Source: Candidatus Thiodiazotropha sp. (ex Monitilora ramsayi) (GTDB taxonomy: Bacteria > Pseudomonadota > Gammaproteobacteria > Chromatiales > Chromatiaceae). From it: 64,000 nt of DNA. Below are positions 1 through 9,458 of the stretch, one piece after another. Below the pieces are notes generated by a model that saw nothing but the letters and a program-made list of their open reading frames with translations, searched no databases and was not told where the DNA came from. The stretch covers positions 62,001 to 126,000 of the forward strand of contig JAHXIP010000004.1 of assembly GCA_025655575.1 (NCBI GenBank), in the 5' to 3' direction. A program made the translations under genes and the position numbers. The first letter of the stretch is position 1. Each line of letters starts with the position of its first letter.

Positions 1-142
1 TGCGAAATTGGACCAGGGTCTGAACCGCCCTTGTCTGACATGGTATGAGCCGCTCCGGTAGGGGTGTCATGGGAAAGATTGGCCTATTCGACAATCTCTC
101 AGCAGAATAGTTGATTTTACCCCATCCGCTCAAATGACGCAT

Positions 143-1051
143 TCAAACGGGTGCATCTTTGATCCGTTGAGACTCAGCCAGAACAAAATCATGAAAAGCT
201 CTGGCCGGTGGGGAGAGCCTCTTACCTTTCCGATAGACCATGTACCAGTGGCGTTGCAGTGGGAAACCCTCCACATCCAATACGATCAGACGACCGGTCT
301 CCAGCTCCAGTTCAATGGTATGGCTTGATACCACGCCGAGTCCCATACCGGCTCGTACGGCTTGCTTAATCGCTTCATTTCGAGTCATTTGCATGCCGGT
401 GCTAAGAGGGATCGACTGCTCAGAGAAAAAGCGCTCCATTGCCAACCGGGTACCGGAGCCCCCCTCTCGCATGATAAAGACCTCTTCAGCCAGACGTTGT
501 GCCGGGATCTTCCTTTTCTGCTGTAACGGATGCCCCGGAGGAGCGATCACCACCAGCGGATTCTCCATAAAAGGCTCGTAGACAAGCTCGATATCTTCTG
601 GGGGCAAGCCCATCAGGACGATATCGATCTCGTTATTCTTAAGCAGACCCATCAGGCGTTCACGGTTGGTGACATCAAGGCTCAGATCAATACCCGGATA
701 TTGACGGCTGAAGACTGCGAGTAACCTGGGTGCGAAATAGTTGACGGTACTCGCTACAGCGATATTGAGGTGACCGGTATCGAGCCCCTTCATAGCATCT
801 AAAACCTCCTCCATCTCCTCGAAGGTCTGGAAGATGGTCCGCACATACTGGAACATCTCTCTGCCGGCCTCGGTAAGCTGAATCTTTTTGCCGGCGTGTT
901 CAAAGAGGGGCAGACCCACAGACTCCTCCAACTGCTTAACCTGCATCGACACCGCCGGCTGGCTGAGATGGAGTTCCTGCGCCGCCCGAGTGTAGTTCAA
1001 GTGCCTGGCAACGGTGGTGAAGACTCGCATCTGTCGTAGGGTTGTATGCAT
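143..1051 (-). CDS. cbbR: LysR-type transcriptional regulator, CbbR-like
   Basis: 302 aa, the usual length for LysR regulators. An N-terminal winged helix-turn-helix covers about residues 1-65 (AAQELHLSQPAVSMQVKQLE), followed by the periplasmic-binding-protein-like co-inducer domain to about residue 295. CbbR controls Calvin-cycle operons in response to metabolites such as RuBP, PEP or NADPH (family knowledge). It is transcribed away from cbbL, the classic cbbR/cbbLS arrangement, and the 303-bp gap holds a perfect dyad that is a good operator candidate. Start ATG 1051 is preceded by an AGAGAG-type ribosome site. The first 142 bases of the window beyond its 3' end show no convincing gene. Confidence 0.9.
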   Translation of the reverse strand: MHTTLRQMRVFTTVARHLNYTRAAQELHLSQPAVSMQVKQLEESVGLPLFEHAGKKIQLTEAGREMFQYVRTIFQTFEEMEEVLDAMKGLDTGHLNIAVASTVNYFAPRLLAVFSRQYPGIDLSLDVTNRERLMGLLKNNEIDIVLMGLPPEDIELVYEPFMENPLVVIAPPGHPLQQKRKIPAQRLAEEVFIMREGGSGTRLAMERFFSEQSIPLSTGMQMTRNEAIKQAVRAGMGLGVVSSHTIELELETGRLIVLDVEGFPLQRHWYMVYRKGKRLSPPARAFHDFVLAESQRIKDAPV

Positions 1052-1150
1052 GGATACGCTCTCTCACATTTGGTAATCGGTTTGAGCCCAGCTCCAGCAT
1101 AGAGAGATCTCTCCATGTCGATTTTTATCCGGGAGCCAATTATCAGAAAA

Positions 1151-1175
1151 TATACCACAAATCACATATGGTATA
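1151..1175. promoter_or_regulatory. perfect dyad between cbbR and cbbL, probable CbbR operator
   Basis: TATACCA (1151-1157), 11-nt spacer, TGGTATA (1169-1175). The arms are perfect reverse complements and fit the LysR-type T-N11-A layout. The centre lies about 80 bp upstream of the start site predicted from the -10 at 1233-1238. Assignment to CbbR rests on position only. Confidence 0.6.
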
Positions 1176-1209
1176 AGTTTTTTATTATGATTCCAATTAA
1201 AAGATCTGA

Positions 1210-1238
1210 CTTCACTTAAGCGCTCACCTTCCTATACT
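1210..1238 (+). promoter_or_regulatory. cbbL promoter candidate (sigma-70 type)
   Basis: TATACT (1233-1238) is a good -10. A weak -35, CTTCAC (1210-1215), sits 17 bp upstream, as expected for an activator-dependent promoter. The cbbL leader is then about 110 nt. Confidence 0.5.
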
Positions 1239-1354
1239 AGCTCCACCTTGATTGAGGTTTTTTACAGAGAATTTTTTACTGACAGCATGGAAAAGTTTTT
1301 TCCAGAAGCTGCATTTCAAGGCAACGCAATCCTAAATCTGGAGGAATCGCTAAA

Positions 1355-2773
1355 ATGGCCAAGAAATATGATGCGGGCGTAAAAGAGTACCGCGAAACAT
1401 ACTGGATGCCCGATTACACGCCTAAGGACACAGACATCCTGGCGTGCTTTAAAGTTACCCCTCAGCCGGGCGTGCCGCGGGAAGAGGTTGCAGCCGCTGT
1501 GGCCGCTGAGTCCTCCACCGGTACCTGGACCACGGTATGGACCGACCTGCTGACCGACCTGGACCACTACAAAGGCCGCGCCTACGCCATCGAAGACGTT
1601 CCGGGCGACGACACCTGCTTCTACGCCTTCGTTGCCTACCCGATCGATCTGTTCGAAGAAGGCTCTGTGGTTAACGTCATGACCTCTCTGGTCGGTAACG
1701 TGTTCGGCTTCAAAGCCCTGCGTGCACTGCGTCTGGAAGACATCCGCTTCCCGATCGCTTATGTCATGACCTGTAATGGCCCGCCCCAGGGTATCCAGGT
1801 CGAGCGTGACCTGCTGAACAAGTATGGTCGTCCGCTGCTGGGTTGTACCATCAAACCGAAACTGGGTCTGTCTGCGAAAAACTACGGTCGTGCCTGCTAT
1901 GAAGGCCTGCGCGGTGGTCTGGACTTCACCAAGGATGACGAGAACGTCAACTCCCAGCCATTCATGCGCTGGCGTCACCGCTTCGACTTCGTTATGGAAG
2001 CCATCCATAAGGCTGAAGCCGAGACTGGCGAACGCAAGGGTCACTACCTGAACGTAACCGCTCCGACTTCCGACGAAATGATGAAGCGCGCCGAGTACGC
2101 CAAAGAGATCGGCGCCCCGATCATCATGCACGACTACATCACCGGTGGCTGGTCCGCCAACACCCAGCTGGCCCAGTGGTGTCAGGACAACGGCATGCTG
2201 CTGCACATTCACCGCGCCATGCACGCCGTACTCGACCGCAACCCACACCACGGTATCCACTTCCGCGTACTGACCAAGATCCTGCGTCTGTCCGGCGGCG
2301 ACCACCTGCACTCCGGCACCGTTGTCGGCAAGCTGGAAGGCGACCGCGACGCCACCCTCGGCTGGATCGACATCATGCGCGACTCCTACGTCAAGGAAGA
2401 CCGTTCACGCGGTATCTTCTTCGATCAGGATTGGGGCTCCATGCCTGGCGTTCTGCCGGTTGCTTCCGGTGGTATCCATGTATGGCACATGCCTGCGCTG
2501 GTCAGCATCTTCGGTGACGACTCTGTGCTGCAGTTCGGCGGTGGCACCCTGGGTCATCCCTGGGGCAACGCTGCTGGCGCAGCTGCCAACCGTGTTGCGG
2601 TTGAGGCTTGTGTTGAAGCGCGTAACCAGGGCCGTGAGCTGGAGAAGGAAGGTAAGGACATCCTTACTACCGCTGCCAGCCACAGCCCTGAGCTGAAAGC
2701 CGCTATGGAAACCTGGAAAGAGATCAAGTTCGAATTCGACACTGTCGACAAGCTGGACGTTTCTCACAAGTAA
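1355..2773 (+). CDS. cbbL: RuBisCO large subunit, form IA (non-carboxysomal type)
   Basis: 472 aa, full length. Carboxylates ribulose-1,5-bisphosphate to two 3-phosphoglycerates in the Calvin cycle, forming an L8S8 enzyme with CbbS. Active-site landmarks are visible: TIKPKLG with Lys167, the carbamylated lysine in DFTKDDE (Lys193), the HIHRAMH loop and loop-6 GKLEGD with Lys326. A GGAGGA ribosome site (1340-1345) fixes the ATG. The order cbbL-cbbS-cbbQ-cbbO and the absence of carboxysome genes nearby point to the IAq-type cytosolic enzyme (inference from context). Confidence 0.97.
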   Translation: MAKKYDAGVKEYRETYWMPDYTPKDTDILACFKVTPQPGVPREEVAAAVAAESSTGTWTTVWTDLLTDLDHYKGRAYAIEDVPGDDTCFYAFVAYPIDLFEEGSVVNVMTSLVGNVFGFKALRALRLEDIRFPIAYVMTCNGPPQGIQVERDLLNKYGRPLLGCTIKPKLGLSAKNYGRACYEGLRGGLDFTKDDENVNSQPFMRWRHRFDFVMEAIHKAEAETGERKGHYLNVTAPTSDEMMKRAEYAKEIGAPIIMHDYITGGWSANTQLAQWCQDNGMLLHIHRAMHAVLDRNPHHGIHFRVLTKILRLSGGDHLHSGTVVGKLEGDRDATLGWIDIMRDSYVKEDRSRGIFFDQDWGSMPGVLPVASGGIHVWHMPALVSIFGDDSVLQFGGGTLGHPWGNAAGAAANRVAVEACVEARNQGRELEKEGKDILTTAASHSPELKAAMETWKEIKFEFDTVDKLDVSHK

Positions 2774-2786
2774 TCGTCCGTCGAGC

Positions 2787-2811
2787 TGGCGGCCGACTGT
2801 GTCGGTCGCTG
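2787..2811 (+). other. intercistronic hairpin between cbbL and cbbS
   Basis: An 11-bp stem with a few G-T pairs (core GGCCGAC/GTCGGTC) closes a 3-nt TGT loop, 14 nt after the cbbL stop. There is no T-run, so it more likely stabilises the cbbL message or tunes the L:S ratio than terminates. Confidence 0.45.
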
Positions 2812-2854
2812 CCCGAACGACTTACCTGATTCGAATATATAGAGGTATAAACCA

Positions 2855-3211
2855 ATGAGTGAAATGCAGGATTACGCTTCCAGCCTGGAAGATACCAACA
2901 GCCGCAAGTTTGAGACATTCTCTTACCTGCCTGCCATGAGCCCTGAGCAGATCCGTACCCAGATCGAGTTCATCGTATCCAAGGGTTGGAATCCGTCCGT
3001 CGAGCACACCGAGCCGCAGAATGCGTCCGGCAGCTACTGGTACATGTGGAAACTGCCGATGTTCGGTGAGACCGACGTTGACGCCATCCTGGCCGAGTGC
3101 GAAGCCTGTCACCAGGCTCACCCGGACAACCATGTGCGTCTGCTGGGCCTGGACAACTACGCCCAGTGTGCCGGTGCTTCCATGGTTATCTACCGTGGTA
3201 CGCCGACCTAA
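2855..3211 (+). CDS. cbbS: RuBisCO small subunit, form I
   Basis: 118 aa, typical of proteobacterial CbbS. Recognisable family segments include [14 protein letters not shown] near the N-terminus, [13 protein letters not shown], and [12 protein letters not shown]. It caps the L8 core and lies 81 bp after cbbL in the same operon. A terminator-like hairpin follows. No truncation is seen. Confidence 0.97.
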   Translation: MSEMQDYASSLEDTNSRKFETFSYLPAMSPEQIRTQIEFIVSKGWNPSVEHTEPQNASGSYWYMWKLPMFGETDVDAILAECEACHQAHPDNHVRLLGLDNYAQCAGASMVIYRGTPT

Positions 3212-3237
3212 GTTCTGATTCATCGGAACTGACCGAA

Positions 3238-3278
3238 AGCCCCGCCCCCCTATTACTGGGCGGTGGGGCTCTTTGTTT
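3238..3278 (+). terminator. terminator-like hairpin after cbbS
   Basis: AGCCCC (3238-3243) pairs with GGGGCT (3265-3270), extended inward by GCCC/GGGC with a small bulge, and is followed by CTTTGTTT. Probably a partial terminator, giving high cbbLS and lower cbbQO expression. Confidence 0.6.
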
Positions 3279-3307
3279 CAGACAGGGTGAGCAGAGCCGC
3301 TTTTCCC

Positions 3308-3336
3308 AAGCCCCGCGTTGGGGTTTCGGAAAACCC
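3308..3336 (+). promoter_or_regulatory. two mutually exclusive hairpins upstream of cbbQ
   Basis: The segment GGGGTTT (3320-3326) can pair with AAGCCCC upstream (3308-3314) or with AAAACCC downstream (about 3330-3336). Such alternatives can act as an attenuator or a processing site, but no ligand-binding core is recognised. Confidence 0.3.
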
Positions 3337-3411
3337 GCTTGCAACCGATACCACCCCTACAGCCTTCGACATGGGCTGGTTAACAACCTGAATTAGAAAA
3401 GGCAGGAAAAC

Positions 3412-4218
3412 ATGAGCGATATCAACGCAGACCAATACCTGATCCAGGAAGAGCCGTATTACCGCCCTGTCGGTAACGAAGTAGAGATGTACGAGGCCGC
3501 CTACGCAGCCCGTATGCCGGTCATGCTCAAGGGCCCGACCGGTTGCGGCAAGTCGCGTTTTGTCGAGTACATGGCGCACAAGCTGAACAAGCCGTTGATC
3601 ACCGTCGCCTGTAACGAGGACATGACCGCCTCCGACCTGGTCGGTCGCTTTCTGCTCGATATCAACGGCACCAAGTGGCAGGACGGCCCATTGACCGTGG
3701 CGGCACGCATCGGCGCAATTTGCTACCTCGACGAAGTCGTCGAGGCACGCCAAGACACGACTGTGGTCATCCACCCACTGACCGACCATCGTCGCGAACT
3801 GCCGCTGGAAAAGAAGGGCGAACTGGTCAAGGCACATCCGGATTTCCAGATTGTGATCTCCTACAATCCAGGCTACCAGTCGTTGATGAAAGACCTCAAA
3901 CAGTCCACCAAGCAACGCTTTGGCGGCATGGACTTTGACTATCCGGAAACCGATATCGAGACCGAGATCGTACAACACGAAGGTGGCGTAGACGCCGAGA
4001 CTGCCGGCAAGCTGGTACAAATTGCACAGCGTTCACGCAACCTCAAGGGCCATGGTCTGGATGAGGGCATGTCCACACGTCTGCTGGTGTACGCATCACA
4101 GCTGGTAGCCAAGGGCATAGACCCGATGTCGGCCTGTCAGATGGCCCTGGTCACCCCGCTTACCGATGATCCGGATATGCGCGATACCCTGAGCGCTGCG
4201 GTCAATACCTACTTCTGA
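3412..4218 (+). CDS. cbbQ: CbbQ, AAA+ RuBisCO activase motor (form I partner)
   Basis: 268 aa MoxR-family AAA+ ATPase. Walker A GPTGCGKS is at residues 41-48, with Walker B in the [11 protein letters not shown] segment and arginine-finger/sensor regions later. CbbQ hexamers remodel inhibited RuBisCO to release dead-end sugar phosphates, with CbbO as adaptor (established for CbbQO activases). It follows cbbS by 200 bp and precedes cbbO by 20 bp. It is about as long as, and highly similar to, the second copy at 9524, so the two pairs probably arose by duplication or parallel acquisition and specialised by RuBisCO form. Confidence 0.95.
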   Translation: MSDINADQYLIQEEPYYRPVGNEVEMYEAAYAARMPVMLKGPTGCGKSRFVEYMAHKLNKPLITVACNEDMTASDLVGRFLLDINGTKWQDGPLTVAARIGAICYLDEVVEARQDTTVVIHPLTDHRRELPLEKKGELVKAHPDFQIVISYNPGYQSLMKDLKQSTKQRFGGMDFDYPETDIETEIVQHEGGVDAETAGKLVQIAQRSRNLKGHGLDEGMSTRLLVYASQLVAKGIDPMSACQMALVTPLTDDPDMRDTLSAAVNTYF

Positions 4219-4238
4219 CGTTTGGGACGCAGAAAACC

Positions 4239-6620
4239 ATGAGCGTCGATTTTTCTGAATACATTACCTGTCTCGACGAGAATGACCACGAGCATCTCGA
4301 GGCACTCGAATCGTCCTACCATGAGGCGCAGCGGGTGATGTCACCCCGTGGTCTGCAAAACTACCTGGAAGGCATGCGTGCCTTCTGTACCCTGGGTCGC
4401 GGCCATGATCTGGTGCTGACCTATGTACAGGAAATGCCGGGCGTCGCCAAAGAAGTTGGTGAGGACATCATCCCCGACATTGTCGAAGCGATGATGAAAC
4501 TCGCATCGCATACCTCCGGTAGTGTCATCACGCTGATTGTGGCCAACCTGCCGCTGGCAGCTTCTCGTCTCGGCGACGCCGAGGTCATGCGCGGCTTTCT
4601 CAAACTCTTGCACCAAATGACCGGCAAGGCTCCACGCGGTCTGCGTCCCATGATGGAGAACCTGGACGAGCTGCTCTCCAAGCTGACCCTGGGCGGGCTG
4701 CGCCGTTGGGTCATGTGGGGCTCACAGGCACACCAGCGCGACCTTGACGGTCAGCTGGCCTACTTCGGTCTACAGACTGAGTCGTCCCGATCGATCCTGC
4801 AGTCGGAACGTCGCGGCACACTCTTCATCGACAACCAGCGTAAGCTCAACTTTTACTTGCGAGCGCTGTGGGCACGCGCCTTCTTCATGCGCCCCACTGC
4901 AGGCGATTTTGAATCGCGCCAAGGTATCCGTCCCTACATCGAGGATTTCCAGATCCATGTGCCGGATGCCTTTGACCCGTTCCGCGGCATCGACGGCATG
5001 GAAGTCTACCGCGCAACCGCTGCACACACCGCCGCGCACATGGTCTACACCCGCGAGCCGATCTCTGCCGAGCAACTCTCTCAGGCGCAAATGTGCATGA
5101 TCGAGCTGTTCGAGGATGCCCGTGTCGAGTACCTCGCCTACAGCGAATTTCCCGGCCTGCGCAAACTTTGGCTGCAGTTCTTCACATCCGAGCCGGGTGA
5201 GAACGACGAGTTTGGCAAACCGCACGAGACCATGGACCTGATGATGCGCACCACCCGCGCCATCATGGATCGTGACTATCGCGATGAGATCGATGTCATC
5301 AACCAGGTGGCCGATGACTTCGTTAGCAAGCTGGAGGAAGACCCATACAATCCACGCCTGGCCTGGATGGCCGGTGTCGACTTCTACAACAAAATCGTCG
5401 ATATCGCCAAGATCCCCAGTGTGCGAATCCTGTCTGAATGGCCGATCCCCTATCGTGACGACAATCGTTATTTCTGGGAGTTTTCGGAAAACATGTTCGA
5501 GTCCCAGGGTATCGACTACCTGCCGACTTCCCAAAATACGGTTCGCCGCTATGTCAATCTGATGGAATTCGTCAACGACATCGACTCGGAGATGACCCAC
5601 GACAACCCGGATGAGATCCTGGTGCTGTCCACCGAGCTGTTCCCTTACGAAGATATGGGGGTCAGTTACAACCAGATGGAAGGTGTGGAACCGGTCTCCG
5701 ATCCTTACCATTACAACGAGTGGGACTACCATGTGCAGCTAGCGCGCCCCGACTGGGCCACCGTCATCGAGCGCAAGCAGGGCCGTGGCGATCCCGAAAT
5801 GATGGACGAAATCCTCACCAAGCATAAGCCGATCGCATCGCGTATCCGCCATCTGATCGATGCACTGCAACCGCAAGGGATTGTACGCCGTCGTGGTTAT
5901 GAAGAGGGTGAGGAGCTGGATCTGAACGCGGCGGTACGGGCAATGATCGACATCCGTCGCGGTGTCATGCCCGACCCGCGAATCAATATTCGTATTACCC
6001 GCCATCTCCGTGACCTGTCGATCGTGCTGCTGCTCGACCTCTCCGAGTCGACTAATGAGAAGATAGGCGATATCGCCGAGGGTGAAGCGGGTTACGAGGA
6101 TCAGGACAGCATCCTGGACCTGACCCGCGAATCGGCCGGCCTGCTCTCCTGGGCCATCGATTCCATTGGCGACAACTTCGCGGTACACGGCTTTGCCTCC
6201 GATGGCCGGCATGACGTGCAGTACTACCGCTTCAAGGATTTCGAACAGACCTATGACGATGAAGCCAAGTCGCGGATGGCCGGCATGAAAGGTGGCCTCT
6301 CCACCCGCATGGGCGCGGCCCTACGTCACGCCGGCTGGCACCTGACCCAGCAAAATGCACAGAAACGTCTTGTGTTGCTGGTCACCGACGGTGAACCGGC
6401 CGATATCGATGAACGGGATCCTCAGTATTTGCGCCATGATGCGAAGAAGGCGGTGGAAGACCTGGCGATGCAGGGTGTCTTCACCTACTGCCTGACGCTG
6501 GATCCCAATGCAGACCGTTATGTGGCAAGAATCTTCGGCGAGAACGGCTACTCCATCGTGGACAATGTGGAGCGTCTGCCAGAAAGGTTGCCGAGTGTTT
6601 TTGCTGCGCTGACCGGTTAA
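4239..6620 (+). CDS. cbbO: CbbO, von Willebrand A-domain RuBisCO activase adaptor (form I partner)
   Basis: 793 aa. A long helical N-terminal region is followed by a C-terminal vWA domain (from about residue 590). The MIDAS motif DLSES begins at Asp600 and a later LVTDGEP segment is typical of vWA domains. CbbO links the CbbQ hexamer to RuBisCO through an acidic RuBisCO residue, as known for this family. It is 44 residues longer than CbbO2. The extra sequence lies mainly just before the conserved EWDY segment, around residues 425-490, where the two copies also diverge most and where form specificity could reside (inference). Confidence 0.93.
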   Translation: MSVDFSEYITCLDENDHEHLEALESSYHEAQRVMSPRGLQNYLEGMRAFCTLGRGHDLVLTYVQEMPGVAKEVGEDIIPDIVEAMMKLASHTSGSVITLIVANLPLAASRLGDAEVMRGFLKLLHQMTGKAPRGLRPMMENLDELLSKLTLGGLRRWVMWGSQAHQRDLDGQLAYFGLQTESSRSILQSERRGTLFIDNQRKLNFYLRALWARAFFMRPTAGDFESRQGIRPYIEDFQIHVPDAFDPFRGIDGMEVYRATAAHTAAHMVYTREPISAEQLSQAQMCMIELFEDARVEYLAYSEFPGLRKLWLQFFTSEPGENDEFGKPHETMDLMMRTTRAIMDRDYRDEIDVINQVADDFVSKLEEDPYNPRLAWMAGVDFYNKIVDIAKIPSVRILSEWPIPYRDDNRYFWEFSENMFESQGIDYLPTSQNTVRRYVNLMEFVNDIDSEMTHDNPDEILVLSTELFPYEDMGVSYNQMEGVEPVSDPYHYNEWDYHVQLARPDWATVIERKQGRGDPEMMDEILTKHKPIASRIRHLIDALQPQGIVRRRGYEEGEELDLNAAVRAMIDIRRGVMPDPRINIRITRHLRDLSIVLLLDLSESTNEKIGDIAEGEAGYEDQDSILDLTRESAGLLSWAIDSIGDNFAVHGFASDGRHDVQYYRFKDFEQTYDDEAKSRMAGMKGGLSTRMGAALRHAGWHLTQQNAQKRLVLLVTDGEPADIDERDPQYLRHDAKKAVEDLAMQGVFTYCLTLDPNADRYVARIFGENGYSIVDNVERLPERLPSVFAALTG

Positions 6621-6672
6621 AAAAGAGATTTTAAGCGGACTCTCCAGAAACCAAACACGGCAAGTGTCAGAC

Positions 6673-6699
6673 AGAAAATGGTGGGGCCCGGCCCCACCA
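6673..6699 (-). terminator. terminator for the 7500-6718 operon
   Basis: A very GC-rich stem, TGGTGGGGCC / GGCCCCACCA (6679-6699), is followed on the minus strand by ATTTTC. It lies 19 nt beyond the stop of the minus-strand gene and may also block read-through from cbbO. Confidence 0.65.
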
Positions 6700-6717
6700 A
6701 GACCACGCCTTTCGCGG

Positions 6718-7191
6718 TCAAGACTCCCGTTTCGGAAAAGGCAGCACCCGTTTCACCCTCGCTTCACAGCCATTCTCTCTGAAACGCGCCTCCATGATCT
6801 CGAGGGCCTTTGCGAATTCACCGATCAATCGGGTGTGCAGATCTCTGGCATTGTCGTCGTAATAGATCAAATCGATGGGGGCAGGTTCAGTCAGGCTGTC
6901 CCTTTCCTGATCACGGCGGAATTTCCAGGCCAGCCGTATCAGCTTACCCCCTTCACCATCGCGAACGGCGTAAGCCTGATTGTCGACAAAAATCACCTCG
7001 TCCTCATCGATCACCGCCTGAATCTGTAACGTCCGGACCGGGATGAAGACATGTTCGTACTGACAGCGCGACAACATCAACCGGCACTGATTATAGAGAG
7101 ATGACGGAATGGTCAGGCGTTCACAGGCGATTTCGTCAGGACGAAAGAAGATCTCGCTTAGGCTTTCACTCATACTAGGGCCTGTTAACAC
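6718..7191 (-). CDS. unknown protein, downstream member of a two-gene operon between the RuBisCO sets
   Basis: 157 aa from GTG 7191, or about 151 aa from ATG 7173 (MSESL...), which reads better but has no clear ribosome site. Soluble, with no signal peptide or membrane segment. A region rich in short hydrophobic beta-like stretches (about residues 45-95, with HVFIPVRTLQIQAVI and EVIFVDNQAYAV) is followed by a helical part and a basic C-terminus. No family recognised. It begins 6 nt after the stop of the 7198-7500 gene, so the two are co-transcribed, and both sit between cbbO and cbbM. A link to CO2 fixation is guilt by association only. Confidence 0.7.
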   Translation of the reverse strand: MLTGPSMSESLSEIFFRPDEIACERLTIPSSLYNQCRLMLSRCQYEHVFIPVRTLQIQAVIDEDEVIFVDNQAYAVRDGEGGKLIRLAWKFRRDQERDSLTEPAPIDLIYYDDNARDLHTRLIGEFAKALEIMEARFRENGCEARVKRVLPFPKRES

Positions 7192-7197
7192 TAATCC

Positions 7198-7500
7198 TCA
7201 GTCATTTTCACCCAGTTCGGGATTCCACCCTTTTTTCTTGGCTTCGACAATCGCCTGCTGATAGATGCGACCGTGTCTCTCCGCCAGTTCCGGGGGGAGA
7301 TTCGACACCAGGTGTCCATATTTTTCCCACTCTTTGGTGACTTTGTCATAGAGGGTGTCTATCCCCTGTACTAACCACCCTTCGCAGGTTTCTGTTTCGG
7401 GAATTAAGCCAAACACCCAGGCATCACGAATAATATTGCCGGTGGGATTCATGGCACCGTTGGGATCCTTGTCTATACCGTGGTATCGCTTTTCTGCCAT
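7198..7500 (-). CDS. small unknown protein, upstream member of the two-gene operon
   Basis: 100 aa, acidic and soluble, with no signal peptide. Conserved-looking segments are PTGNIIRDAWVFGLIPE and GWLVQGIDTLYDKVTKEWEKYGHLVSNLPPEL. The latter is amphipathic and rich in Trp/Tyr, suggesting an interaction domain. No family assigned. It is transcribed divergently from cbbM across a 397-bp region that carries two perfect dyads, so it may share control with form II RuBisCO (inference). Confidence 0.7.
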   Translation of the reverse strand: MAEKRYHGIDKDPNGAMNPTGNIIRDAWVFGLIPETETCEGWLVQGIDTLYDKVTKEWEKYGHLVSNLPPELAERHGRIYQQAIVEAKKKGWNPELGEND

Positions 7501-7751
7501 TTTGGAATACTGCTCTTGCTTTATGGTGTGGCGAATATTATCACCTATTTCAGGCTGGATTTGTTCTTTCCCACATTCTATACCGGTTTGATCACAACGT
7601 GGGGAAACCCGCTTGAAGCGGACAATCGATGATGCAGGTCGACCTCCTACGCTATTGATTCTCTGTCACGTTAGCTCTAACAATCATGCGCTGAACCAGC
7701 GTCACACTGTATTATTACGAGTCTATGATTCTGGCTCATATCATAAGCAAT

Positions 7752-7772
7752 TTCTTATCATTTATATAAGAA
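7752..7772. promoter_or_regulatory. perfect dyad 1 upstream of cbbM
   Basis: TTCTTAT (7752-7758), 7-nt spacer, ATAAGAA (7766-7772). The sequence differs from the cbbL dyad, so a different protein or a divergent LysR-type site may be involved. Confidence 0.5.
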
Positions 7773-7778
7773 TATTTA

Positions 7779-7796
7779 AGGTTTACTTATAAACCT
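7779..7796. promoter_or_regulatory. perfect dyad 2 upstream of cbbM
   Basis: AGGTTTA (7779-7785), CTTA, TAAACCT (7790-7796). It lies 6 bp after dyad 1, close to where the cbbM promoter should be. Confidence 0.45.
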
Positions 7797-7897
7797 AACA
7801 TCTGTAAGGTTTGCATCCAATTCCCCACAAGTAGTCGGGGTAACTGGTCGGAGGATAGAGACTCCACCAATACAGATTCACTAACTGGAGTAGACAA

Positions 7898-9283
7898 ATG
7901 GCATTAGACCAATCATCTCGTTACTCGGACCTGAGCCTGAAAGAAGAAGACCTGATTGCAGGTGGCGGGCACGTCCTCGTTGCCTACAAGATGAAACCGG
8001 CCGCTGGTTACGGCTTCCTGGAAGTTGCCGCTCACGTTGCCGCCGAATCCTCTACCGGCACCAACGTCGAAGTTTGCACCACTGATGACTTCACCAAAGG
8101 TGTTGATGCGCTGGTTTACCACATCGACGAAGCGACCGAAGAGGTGCGCATTGCGTATCCTAACGATCTGTTCGACCGCAACATGACCGATGGTCGCGCC
8201 ATGCTGGTCTCATTCCTGACCCTTTGCATTGGTAACAACCAGGGTATGGGTGACTGTGCTTACCTCAAGATGTACGACTTCTACATGCCCGAGCGCATGA
8301 TCCAGCTGTTCGACGGCCCCGCCAAAGACATCAGTGACATGTGGCGCATCCTCGGTCGTCCGGTTGAGAACGGCGGTTACATCGCCGGTACCATTATTAA
8401 GCCAAAACTGGGCCTGCGTCCTGAGCCGTTCGCTGAAGCTGCTTACCAGTTCTGGCTGGGTGGCGACTTCATCAAGAATGACGAACCCCAGGGCAACCAG
8501 GTCTTCTGCCCCGCCAAGAAAGTTTATCCTCTCGTATACGACGCCATGAAGCGCGCCCAGGACGAGACCGGTGAGGCCAAGCTGTTCTCCGCCAACATCA
8601 CCGCCGACGACCATTTCGAGATGTGTGCCCGTGCCGATTTCATCCTTGAGACCTTTGGTCCGGATGCAGACAAGGTTGCCTTCCTGGTTGACGGCTATGT
8701 CGGTGGCCCCGGTATGGTCACCACTGCCCGTCGCCAGTACGCTAACCAGTACCTGCACTACCATCGTGCCGGTCACGGTGCGGTGACCTCTCCGTCATCC
8801 AACCGTGGTTACACCGCGTTTGTGCTGGCCAAGATGTCCCGTCTGCAGGGTGCTTCCGGTATCCATGTAGGTACCATGGGCTACGGCAAGATGGAAGGTG
8901 ATGCCTCCGATAAGATCATTGCCTATATGATCGAACGCGATGAGTGTCAGGGTCCTGTGTATAACCAGAAATGGTATGGCATGAAGCCGACTACCCCGAT
9001 CATCTCCGGCGGCATGAACGCCCTGCGTCTGCCAGGCTTCTTCGAGAACCTGGGCCATGGCAACGTGATCAATACTTCTGGTGGCGGTTCCTACGGCCAC
9101 GTCGACAGCCCGGCTGCCGGCGCTATCTCTCTGCGTCAGGCTTACGAGTGCTGGAAAGAGGGTGCCGATCCGATCGAGTACGCCAAAGAGCATAAAGAAT
9201 TCGCACGCGCTTTCGAGTCTTTCCCGCACGATGCGGATGCGATCTTCCCAGGCTGGCGCGAAAAGCTGGGTGTGCACAAATAA
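7898..9283 (+). CDS. cbbM: RuBisCO, form II
   Basis: 461 aa, full length for the form II (L2)n enzyme, which needs no small subunit. The landmarks are [16 protein letters not shown], the carbamylated lysine in [10 protein letters not shown] (Lys193), the [10 protein letters not shown] loop and the loop-6 lysine in GYGKMEGD. Form II enzymes have low CO2/O2 specificity and suit high-CO2, low-O2 conditions, so this organism probably switches enzyme with redox state (inference). A strong terminator follows, separating cbbM from cbbQ2-cbbO2. Confidence 0.97.
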   Translation: MALDQSSRYSDLSLKEEDLIAGGGHVLVAYKMKPAAGYGFLEVAAHVAAESSTGTNVEVCTTDDFTKGVDALVYHIDEATEEVRIAYPNDLFDRNMTDGRAMLVSFLTLCIGNNQGMGDCAYLKMYDFYMPERMIQLFDGPAKDISDMWRILGRPVENGGYIAGTIIKPKLGLRPEPFAEAAYQFWLGGDFIKNDEPQGNQVFCPAKKVYPLVYDAMKRAQDETGEAKLFSANITADDHFEMCARADFILETFGPDADKVAFLVDGYVGGPGMVTTARRQYANQYLHYHRAGHGAVTSPSSNRGYTAFVLAKMSRLQGASGIHVGTMGYGKMEGDASDKIIAYMIERDECQGPVYNQKWYGMKPTTPIISGGMNALRLPGFFENLGHGNVINTSGGGSYGHVDSPAAGAISLRQAYECWKEGADPIEYAKEHKEFARAFESFPHDADAIFPGWREKLGVHK

Positions 9284-9312
9284 GCACTACCCGGTAAGTC
9301 AACTGGCATTTC

Positions 9313-9338
9313 AAAGCCCCCGTAAGGGGGCTTTTTTT
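9313..9338 (+). terminator. cbbM intrinsic terminator
   Basis: AAAGCCCCC, GTAA loop, GGGGGC, then seven T (9332-9338). A textbook Rho-independent terminator 30 nt after the stop. Confidence 0.92.
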
Positions 9339-9379
9339 CTACCGGAAAATGGTGGTGCTGTTTTCAGATTCACCACTTA

Positions 9380-9398
9380 CCCTGATAGACAATCAGGG
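9380..9398. promoter_or_regulatory. perfect dyad upstream of cbbQ2
   Basis: CCCTGAT (9380-9386), AGACA, ATCAGGG (9392-9398). It lies between the cbbM terminator and cbbQ2, suggesting cbbQ2-cbbO2 has its own controlled promoter. Confidence 0.4.
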
Positions 9399-9458
9399 AT
9401 ATAAGAACTGTTGTCGTGTTGTCCCTTGCGATAGATCATGCCGTTTTATCTACGCTTT

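Larger units (their letters stand above)
7501..7897. promoter_or_regulatory. divergent regulatory region upstream of cbbM
   Basis: 397 bp without a gene. It holds two perfect dyads (7752-7772 and 7779-7796) in an AT-rich stretch, then a leader with small stems: CCCC/GGGG around 7825-7842 and GGAG/CTCC around 7852-7866. The ribosome site GGAG lies just before the cbbM ATG. A clear -35/-10 pair could not be assigned. Confidence 0.55.

Noticed and set aside
1..142. end of a gene at the left edge (short open frame from base 2)
   Set aside because: Only about 19 codons with no recognisable sequence; cannot be supported.
1316..2311. 331-aa minus-strand ORF inside cbbL
   Set aside because: Antisense shadow of a strongly codon-biased gene; composition rich in Val/Gly/His as expected for such shadows.
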